The translations under genes and the position numbers were made by a program. From Tenrec ecaudatus (Eukaryota > Chordata > Mammalia > Afrosoricida > Tenrecidae), in contig NC_134534.1 in NCBI RefSeq assembly GCF_050624435.1, positions 63,635,501 through 63,699,500 on the forward strand: a stretch of DNA of 64,000 nucleotides, in the 5' to 3' direction. The notes beneath the pieces are model-generated. The model ran no database searches. It had not been told where the DNA came from and worked only from the letters and a program-made list of their open reading frames with translations. The stretch's first letter is position 1; every line of letters starts with the position of its first letter. Shown in pieces: positions 56,313 through 64,000 of the stretch.

Positions 56313-56939
56313 GTCACTAGATTCTGTTACGGCCACCTTTCGGGTCGATCAAGTGAGACGTACAAAGATGGACAAAGGTCCAAAGTGGAAGAAGGTCGAT
56401 TTGGTTAGTCAAGCAAAGGATCACATGGGGAGCTGGATTGCTAAAATGGTTGCCCACAACATAGGGCTTACGGGTTTACATGGATAAGGAAACGAGGAAC
56501 GTTTCCAACCAGAAAAAGGATTCTGAAGCTGATTAAGATAAAACAGTTTTTTTTGTGTGTGTGTGGGCGGGGGAGGGGGTGCTCTTGGACTGTGCATGCT
56601 CTCAAATTATTTGTGGGCTTAATATAACTGCTGGGAGGACACATGGTGGAATTCCCCTCTCCTTTTAGTGATAATTCATCAGAGGTGGACCAGTTTGGGG
56701 CATGCACAAACTGATAGACATAGAACCAGTTTGCCACCCCTACCTCTTGTTTTAGTTTAACCTTCTGAAACCCTTAAAAGGAAAGTCGCACAAATAAGGT
56801 ATTTAGCGTTGTTTCAAGCAAGAATGCCATTTAGAAGTGTTATGTAATTTTAAGCTGGGTTCTCAACTCTAACTTGTTAAGGATCACGCTGCACACATCA
56901 GCAGATCTGGCAGAAGAGCAGTCAGCACAAACTCTAGCT

Positions 56940-57085
56940 CTCGGCCCTCAGGTGAACGTCAATTCATAGCAACGCCACACAGCGTTTCCACGATGAAATC
57001 TTTTCAGGGGCAAACGGCCTCTTCTTTCTCCCATGGAGCTGCTGCTGGTTTAAAGGACCCATCTGTGGTTAGCAGCTCACAACAC
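56940..57085 (-). mobile_element. AfroSINE (first of a tandem pair)
   Basis: Minus strand: GTGAACGTCAATTCATAGC, ATGGAGCTGCTGCTGGTTT, head complement decayed. Confidence 0.65.
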
Positions 57086-57099
57086 TGCCAGCAAAACAG

Positions 57100-57290
57100 A
57101 TCAATCCCAAACGAAACTGTGTGAGTCATTTCTGACTCACAGAAACTCTATGTGGCAGAGTAGGAATACCCCATAAGGTTTCCTGTAGTTGTCTTGGCAA
57201 CCACATCTTCTTCCTGCAAAGCTATTGGTAGGTTCAAACTGCCAACCTTTCCATTGGCTGCTGAGTGTTTAACCCTTGCAGTACTTAGAC
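57100..57290 (-). mobile_element. AfroSINE (second of a tandem pair)
   Basis: Minus strand: GTGAGTCATTTCTGACTCAC, GTTCAAACTGCCAACCTTTC, GGCTGCTGAGTGTTTAACCC. Confidence 0.8.
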
Positions 57291-57294
57291 TTCT

Positions 57295-58495
57295 TTAGTA
57301 AAATGTAGCTACTCCATATTTCTGGAATGGATGAATGCAGAATGTGCCAGGCTGAATTTTCCTTTCTGTTTTCCTTTCACTGTTTCTAGCCAAGATCATC
57401 TCATATCGTTTTAAGAATATGTTTATGTGTGTCATCACAAGTCACGCAGTCAATCTTCCTGGATTTCAATACTTTTACATGAATTTGTACCCATTCAGAT
57501 GTTGAATCTTGATTTCCACTTTATCTTCTACACATGTTGCTTTTAATCATCGACCTATAAGACGCAGTGTTATAGTTTCATTTCTTTATATTCCCATCAA
57601 CAGTCTATAAAAATACCTCAGTTTTGTATGACTTTGAATAGAAAGAAACTACTTGTTAAACTCATTTAAAAATTATCATAATTTAGTGGTCTAGTCTGAG
57701 GATTCTATATAGCATTGTTCTTATACTCTGATTATTTTATAGAATATGACATGGAGGGGTGAGAAATAGTTAATTACTGAGAATAAAAGAATACTATAGT
57801 ATTTACTTACATTTCAAAATCTCAAGTTGATCTAATTTAACCCATAATTCCAACAATTTAGTGAATGAGATCAGATTACTGGACTAGTTTTTCAGCTCTT
57901 GAATAGTATGATGACAGGATAGAATTATTGCTTCAAATAGTGTTTTAAATCAACCTGCACAATGAAGTTTTTCATGGAATAAATTAGCTTAAGCTCCATA
58001 TCTGAAAGTTGGTCTATTGAAGAGAAAAAAACAAGATTGGCTGTTGGTCCTTTTCTTTCTTTGCTCACCAGACCCTTCAGAAGGATTGGCATTCCTTTTC
58101 TTGGACGATCATTTTAGAAATTCTAGAGAATAGTCAACATCTTTGAATACAATACTGAATGGAAAACAATACATTTTAATAGACAACTTATCTAACATTG
58201 CATGAGAAATATATTTTTTGCACTACTCTTATTTACTAGAAATATACACGTGCTTTTTATTAGAGGAAACATCAAGGTAATAGCTAGCAAGCAGTCTGGT
58301 AAACCTTTAGCTCTCCTGTATAGGAAAGAGAGGATTTATGAAGGCAGGGACTACAATCATAGTTACTTGAGGGCATGAAAGGTGAGGGTCGGTGAAATGG
58401 GCAGTTGACACCAATGGGTATGAGAAGAAAGTAAATGTTCCAAAATTGATAGTGTCAATGATAATACAATCCTTCTTAATATGATTGAGTTAATG
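57295..58495. other. No gene or clear repeat seen
   Basis: AT-rich unique-looking sequence; a possible small L1 remnant near 57585-57625 (TCCCATCAACAGTCTATAAA). Confidence 0.45.
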
Positions 58496-58499
58496 GATT

Positions 58500-58790
58500 G
58501 TACATTCTTCAATTTATAGCATATCAAGATGCTAATTTTAACCTCCTCAAGGGACCTGAATCATGTTCTTTTCAAATGCTGAATTTCCAGAACAAAACAT
58601 CTGAAGGGGAAAAATTAGGGCTGTAGGATTTTCTCAATGAAATTTTTATCAGATAGTTATTTCTACCCTTGAAGAATAAGCAAGTATTTTTTCTGATGGA
58701 ATAATATTGTGATGGCTCAATATTCTTGGCCTCTTTTCACCGGTGCAGTTTTCAGTTTTCGTAAAAACTTCTTCATCATGCTTGCCCTTT
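58500..58790 (-). pseudogene. Third mariner transposase remnant (different family)
   Basis: Minus-strand C-terminal transposase pieces with frameshifts: an SHHNIIPSEK segment where mariners have HHDNAPSHK-like, then SPNFSPSDVLF for SPDLSPSDFFLF, then FRSLEEVKI. The aspartate in SPSD is kept; the one in the HHD motif is lost. The motif wording differs from the transposase at 5.7 kb (HDNAPAH...YSPDL), suggesting another subfamily. Confidence 0.6.
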
Positions 58791-58869
58791 GAATGTCAGG
58801 GCTGTATTCTTTCACCACACTTACACAGCCGTGTGAAGAAGAATGAGGCATTAGGCTTGGCGGAAGGCT

Positions 58870-59615
58870 TAGTAACAACCTGAGGTATGCAAATAAGACA
58901 GCCTCATTTGCTCAAAGTGAAGAGGACTTGAACCACTTCCTGATGAAAATCCGAGTGCAGCCTTCAGTATTAATTGAAAATCCCCAACACAAATCCTTAC
59001 TGCTGACCAGTAGAGGACATCACGATAAATGAGGAAAACATTGAAGTAGTGAAGGATTTCATTATACTGAATTCACCATCAACACTCATGGAAGCAGCAG
59101 ACAAGAAATTCAATGACATGTTGCACTGGGAAAATCTTCTCAGAAAGATTGACTTAAAGTGTTAAAGAACAAAGATATCACTTTGAGAACTAAGTGTTCC
59201 TGACCCAAGCTATGGGATTTTCAGTGGCCTCATATGCTCGTCAAAGTTGGATGATGAATAAAGAATACTGGAGTAGAATGGATGCATTTGAATTATGGTG
59301 CTCTGTTGGTCAACAAGACTGAAATTTCTGAGCCCAAAGAGTAAAAAGCTTAGAAAAGGTTCAGCCAGAGGGCTCCAAAGAAGCAAGGGTGGCCAGATTT
59401 TCTCACTTACTTTGGACACGTTATCAGGAGGGACCCTTGCCAGGGAAATGGCATCATTTCTGGTAAAGGGTCCGTGAAGAAGACATGAATTGACACCGTG
59501 GCTGCAACAATGGGCTCAAGCTTAACAATGGTGCAGATGGCGCAGGACCCAGGAGTTTCGTTCTGTGTTGCACAGAATGGACTCAGTGCCCCTTACAGCA
59601 TCAATATTGAAAAAC
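58870..59615 (+). mobile_element. RTE LINE 3' half with tail
   Basis: Plus strand: begins at the RT active-site region (near 58887, TATGCAAATAAGACA where intact RTEs encode YADD), continues through AGTGAAGAGGACTTGAACC, CATGGAAGCAGCAGACAAG, AGAACAAAGATATCACTTTG, TTTGAATTATGGTGC, ACTTACTTTGGACACGTTAT, and ends with a decayed tail (GTTCTGTGTTGCACAG, GACTCAGTGCCCCTTAC). The active site is lost (Tyr-Ala-Asn-Lys). Confidence 0.85.
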
Positions 59616-59929
59616 ACAGACCATGTGCCCTTGCAAGAATGAGAATGTAACTAGACAACCATCTGCTAAAGAGATTAGAGTATGCGATCTTTGGATTCAA
59701 TCAACCATCTCTTAAAAGAAAAGCAGCACGCTTGAACTGCAGGTCAGAAATGGGCAAAAATGAAGGATGGGCTTGTGGGATTTTATAGGTAGAAGGCTCA
59801 CCAATAGAACCTGTCGGCTGCTAATAGGTGTAATCCTTCAAAAATAGAGAAGAATGGCTCTGAGGTTAAGGCTGATTCCCCACCCCCCACCCCCCCGGAG
59901 GTTCAAGCTACTACTTTAAGCCTAGAGGG

Positions 59930-60320
59930 CAAAGACATTTTTAGCCCATGGAGGCTCGGAGGTTAATGGCCTACATGATGAATCAAAACATAGATTATAA
60001 TTCAGCCTGGAAATCGAATGGCATTTTGTCTGCTGGCATTTGGGCTTGTTTAGGACCTTTGACTTCTTTTTTCCCTCTCTGATGCTCTTTTTGGGCATGC
60101 TTGCAACACTGTATTTTGGGGAAAAAATAACTGTGTTTTATACTCACAGGTCTGTGGATGAACAAAACTTTTGCTTCAGGATAGACCACTCCCAGATTCT
60201 CATCCACACTTACGCTGAATGATTTAGAAGATGAAATTTGGTACTCTTTGTGCTGATTACATTTTTATGTGATTCAAGAATTATAGTTGATGTTGAATGG
60301 GGTTGAGATTTTTGGAGGTT
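59930..60320 (+). mobile_element. Possible MLT1/MaLR internal region
   Basis: Plus strand. ATGGAGGCTCGGAGGTTAATGG and TACTCACAGGTCTGTGGATG followed by GCTGAATGATTTAGAAG resemble, from memory, the 3' part of MaLR internal sequences, and it lies upstream of an MLT1-like LTR in the right orientation. Confidence 0.45.
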
Positions 60321-60512
60321 CCTTTGAGGTGCAGTGGTTGAGCCTTGGACTGCAAATGACATGGTCAGTGGTGTGAACCCACAAGTCATTCTGAGGGAGA
60401 AACACAGGGCTTCCCACTCTCAAAAAGAGTTATGCTCTCAGAAGCTCACAGGGGCAGCTCTACTCTGTTCTATAGGGTTTCTATGAGTCAGGATCCACTC
60501 ATTGTGTTTGTT
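60320..60512 (+). mobile_element. AfroSINE
   Basis: Plus strand: GAGGTGCAGTGGTTGAGCC, CTCTACTCTGTTCTATAGGG, TTTCTATGAGTCAGGATCC, then TTTGTTTGTTTGG tail. Confidence 0.85.
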
Positions 60513-60584
60513 TGTTTGGAGTAGGGGATGTATTTTGCGCATAAGAAAAACATGAAAGGGGGTGGTGGCCAAGGGGCAAACTAG

Positions 60585-60782
60585 TAAGACCTAGTGGTAC
60601 AATGGTTGAGCACTCATCTACGATCCTAGAGTGACAATTTGAAGTCACTGGCAGCTTCTCTAGAGCTGAAGTAGCAGGCTGATGCCACAGGGATCACAGA
60701 GCCTTGCAAACCCTATGGAGCAGCCACACTCTGACCTAGAGAGTCACTATGATGCATGAGGAACTTGAGAACAGTAGGGTTT
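60585..60782 (+). mobile_element. AfroSINE
   Basis: Plus strand: CCTAGTGGTACAATGGTTGAG, CTCATCTACGATCC, CAAACCCTATGGAGCAGCC, AGAGTCACTATGATGC. Confidence 0.8.
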
Positions 60783-60809
60783 TCTTTTTGCTTTTCCGAT
60801 GGGAGACTG

Positions 60810-61090
60810 TTGTGGATTCCATAGGGTCCCCCAAAGGTGTTTTAAGGCCAAGGCTTAAGGTCCCACACCTGCAAATGCAACCTTATTAGAAACTGATGTC
60901 TGTGTGGATGCAATTATTTAAGCTTTCATGAAATCAGACTAGCGCAGCATGAGCCCTGGTCTAACGTGACTGCTGTTACTTTACAAAGGGAATAGCCAGA
61001 GGGAATCTGACCACGCGAGGACAGAGCCAAAAACTGGACTTCTGCTGTCACAAACAAAGGACACTTGGGCTGCTAGAAGCTAGGAGTGAT
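60810..61090 (+). mobile_element. MLT1-like LTR
   Basis: Plus strand: GTTGTGGATTCCATAGGGTC, CCTGCAAATGCAACCTTATTAG, ACTTGGGCTGCTAGAAGCTAG. The order matches MLT1 LTRs (start, middle with the ACCTTATTTGGA-like block, then the CCAGAAGCTAGG block). The 3' end is truncated. Confidence 0.65.
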
Positions 61091-61094
61091 AAGA

Positions 61095-63935
61095 AAGGAT
61101 TCTGATGACACTTCAGATTGACAGCTTCCAGTAATATGTTTTAACTAGTATTATGTTTTAACTATCCAATGTGCAGTTTAGGTAGTCACTGAATTATGAT
61201 AAGGCTGTAGTCCAATGACCCTGTCATAAGTCTGTTGTAATATAATTAGAATATCTGTTTTTTCTTCTGGTTTTATTATTGTCACTGTCTTCTATATGGA
61301 AATGTTTGAAGAATTAATCGTAACATGAAACAAAGGCAAGAGAACATCTAAGAATAATAACCAGCAAATTACATGTTGCTACATTATATGTAGTACATAT
61401 TACTAACAATAAAATATACACGTATTTGCTATTTGTTGTAACTTAAATCTGCCTTAAGTTAAGGGACACCTTATAGTTGGTTTTGGCAAACTTAGAAAAT
61501 TAATACGCCAGGCTATTATTTACCTCCCTTTTCTCTTGTCTATTCATTCACAATCACTTTATATCTTTTATATTCATTCTTCTTGCCTTACGGATTCGTT
61601 TCTCATTTTATTCAAATTCCCCTATAGTACAATACTTCCCCCTTTTGCACACAAATACTTAAACAAGCAGATTGACTGTGAGATTTCTGCTATTAGCTAT
61701 GCCATTCTATTAATGTGAAGATAGCAAAGTAGAAGACTCACAATAAATACTCCGGATCATTTATCATAAAATATTTTTTTCATTAAATTAAACTTACAAA
61801 AGGAAGTGAAACTAATACTCTGAAACATGATTAATTTTAATGTTTATAGGACTAGAAAAGAATAAAATCACCAGCACACACACACACAAATTACCAAAAG
61901 TAATGTTTTACAGATTTTAAGTCTCAAAGCACAATACATTTTTTCACAGAAATAAAATATCACCACTAAAGGTACCATAACATGGTAACATTAATACACA
62001 AGCCCATTTACCATTTTAAAAAATGAATGGCAATGGTGATGAAATACATTAATTCATTTTTGTCAACCTTACTGCCATTATACATCCTGGCCTGCAGGAG
62101 TATTTGCCAGGACACAAAAGAAAATGTGTGACTTTGATTTCCATACAGAGAAAGTTCTGGCTGCCAAGTTCTGCTCATCTTCATACTTCCTGTATACAGC
62201 AGGAATACTTTTAATGCCACTCTCCCAGTTCTTTCCAATTATTACTAATATGCAGTCTATTACCCAGAAACCAGGCATTGTAATAACTGCTCATCTGGAA
62301 GTACAAGATTACTTTTATACAAAGAGAAGTACAATAATTAGGACTGAATATTCTACAAGCCTAAACTTAACAAAAGAGAGGAACTGTACAAGAATTAACT
62401 TGAAAATAAAGGGAGACTACTTGGTTAACATATTGGGCTTGAAAAACTGTAATCATAATGTTTCTGTTTGGGGAGTTCATTATTTTTTAATGTACCAGAT
62501 TATATTCTGAGGCCCATTCACATTCCATATTTAGATTCATTGTATTAGTGGCATATAAAAAGCACCATATAATATAACATAAAAAATGTAGAAAAACCAT
62601 GATTATGTATTTAACTGTAGAAATAAGTGCTAAAAAAATATAGCAATCTTTAACACAGGATTTCTAAAACCATGACATATTCATTGCTTTTTCCGAACTG
62701 GATGTCCCATGTTTTATTTTATAGTCTGTCAAGATTTAAATGCGTTTGGTTGGTACTTTTTTTCTGAAATAGATGATACCTTCTGTACAGCGATGTTACA
62801 GTTTTATACAAACGTCGGCTATATGGCATTTGGAATAGTCTTTACTGCTCTCCTCCAGTGTTCTGCTTCACACAACAGCAAATATTCGGAATGCCTTTCC
62901 TCCTGGAGGGTTCTGTAAACTGCAAAAGGAGAAAAGAACAGCACATTGGTGTCATCTCCACATGCGAGGCTTCACATGAACCAGGTCTTCTTGCGAACAT
63001 CGAAAGCAGCGTGTGACTCCAGATGGTGGCCTTTTGTGGAGTACTATAATTTACGTCATTGAGAAGCATGAGTGAGGATGCCCCACTCTTTTAAGTCTTG
63101 AGGGTATGTTATGCTGCATGTGGCTAGAAATGTGAAGACGCACACTAGTCAGGTGCGTACAACTTACAGGTCCCAGATCATGTTTTATGTATTGCCTCCT
63201 TTGCTTTTAATAAGGCAGAGTGAGGCAACTGTTATTCTACAGAGGGAAAAAGTGGGACTTACAAGTAATCCACCTGGTTCACTTTCTAACTGCAATTGAA
63301 CACTGTGGCATGTCCTAAAGAAATACTCTAGAAGACTAGCCGATTATATCTCTCAAGTCTAACAAAATAAAACCACGCTGACATTCCTCATTAAAACTTG
63401 AACAATATGGCTTAAAAAGTGTTATCAAGAAAAATTAATGATCAAGTCTGAAAGATACTGAAAATTTCTTTGTTAAAATAGACACACTAACACACACAGA
63501 CACACACACATGACTTACTCAAATTCTGGGGGCACTTGTTAAACAATATAAATGCTTTTAAATATTGATAGGTTATAAAATAAAACCATTTTGAAAGCAA
63601 TACAGAATCAAAAATTTTACATTTTTATTATACAATTTATGTTTCATTAGGGGATACCACTCAAAATATTTTTAGTGTAAATTCATAAAAGTTAAAACAG
63701 ATTGCTGATATTATTTATGACATATTTTAATCATAGATTCAAAAATATTTTGCATTTTTGTATAATGTTTTCAATTTTCTCAAGAATACAAAAGACTTTT
63801 AGAGCCGATTGGTGGGAAATTCAAATATAGATATACAGAGGGAAAGAAAATGTAACTCCTTTTTTATTATTTATGTTCAAGAAAAGCAGAGAGAATTTTA
63901 GCAAGAATAAAAAACAAGTTTATCAAAGTGAAAGA
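61095..63935. other. Low-repeat stretch with a candidate terminal exon (minus)
   Basis: I recognise no SINE, LINE or LTR in this 2.8-kb AT-rich stretch. On the minus strand, TTCTTTTCTCCTTTTGCAG ends at 62920, a textbook splice acceptor. A frame from there stays open for about 33 codons (includes LQEERHSEYLLLCEAEHW) before a stop, and the downstream DNA could be a 3' UTR. A complement of AATAAA is at about 61597-61603. No protein family is recognised. Confidence 0.3.
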
Positions 63936-63937
63936 AG

Positions 63938-64000
63938 CACCCATGGTGCAATGATCAAGTGTTTGGCTGCTAACTGAAAACTCAGCGGTTCAAACACATT
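63938..64000 (+). mobile_element. AfroSINE 5' end, cut by the window
   Basis: AAGCACCCATGGTGCAATG, TGTTTGGCTGCTAACTG, GGTTCAAACACATT: head and B box at the edge of the window. Confidence 0.85.

Noticed and set aside
62124..62510. 128-codon plus-strand ORF
   Set aside because: Low complexity of support: AT-rich, no domain, no splice sites fitting this frame.
1..64000. CRISPR arrays, operons, bacterial-type promoters or terminators
   Set aside because: Repeat content and codon structure are mammalian; no regularly spaced short repeats or gene clusters are present.

Overview
The window looks like a piece of intergenic or deep-intronic DNA from an afrotherian mammal, most likely a tenrec (Echinops-like). 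It is AT-rich and CpG-poor and has no recognisable host protein-coding gene. Nearly all long ORFs fall inside old transposable elements. The organism call is an inference from repeat content. Many AfroSINE copies (afrotherian tRNA-derived SINEs) occur beside RTE-clade LINE fragments whose 3' tails resemble the SINE tails. An L1 3' UTR of a type I know from afrotherians occurs several times. One copy of SPIN, a horizontally transferred hAT transposon, is present. SPIN is known from only a few mammals, and tenrec is the afrotherian among them.

Layout. 0-2.1 kb: minus-strand RTE LINE, then a hAT element with perfect 15-bp inverted ends. 4-7 kb: AfroSINEs, an RTE tail and an ERVL-type LTR split by a mariner transposon. 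8.5-9.5 kb: one LTR inserted inside another. 10-13 kb: L1 tail and a long pure AAG microsatellite. 13.4-13.9 kb: a clean solo LTR. 15-17.9 kb: RTE tails and an RTE 5' region. 17.9-22.1 kb: a decayed minus-strand ERVL-like provirus (LTR, primer-binding site, gag, protease, reverse transcriptase, start of RNase H) with SPIN in its LTR. 22-33 kb: AfroSINEs and RTE copies, one of which carries the longest ORF of the window (180 codons, 5' leader region). 34-38.8 kb: low-repeat DNA. 39-43.5 kb: RTE and an older L1 split by an RTE tail. 43.8-45.4 kb: L1 3' UTR with an internal direct repeat. 45.4-46.9 kb: unclassified LTR-like block. 48-49 kb: L1 tail and AfroSINE. 52-54.5 kb: RTE and a second mariner split by a solo LTR. 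56-61 kb: AfroSINEs, a third mariner remnant, an RTE 3' half, and an MLT1-like internal region and LTR separated by two AfroSINEs. 61-64 kb: low-repeat DNA with a weak candidate terminal exon on the minus strand.

No gene system works together here; the story is insertion history. Nesting gives relative ages: an ERVL LTR was hit by mariner, a mariner by a younger LTR, one LTR by another, the provirus LTR by SPIN, and an old L1 by RTE. All element coding regions seen carry stops, frameshifts or deletions. Family names rest on remembered consensus features and were not checked against a database.
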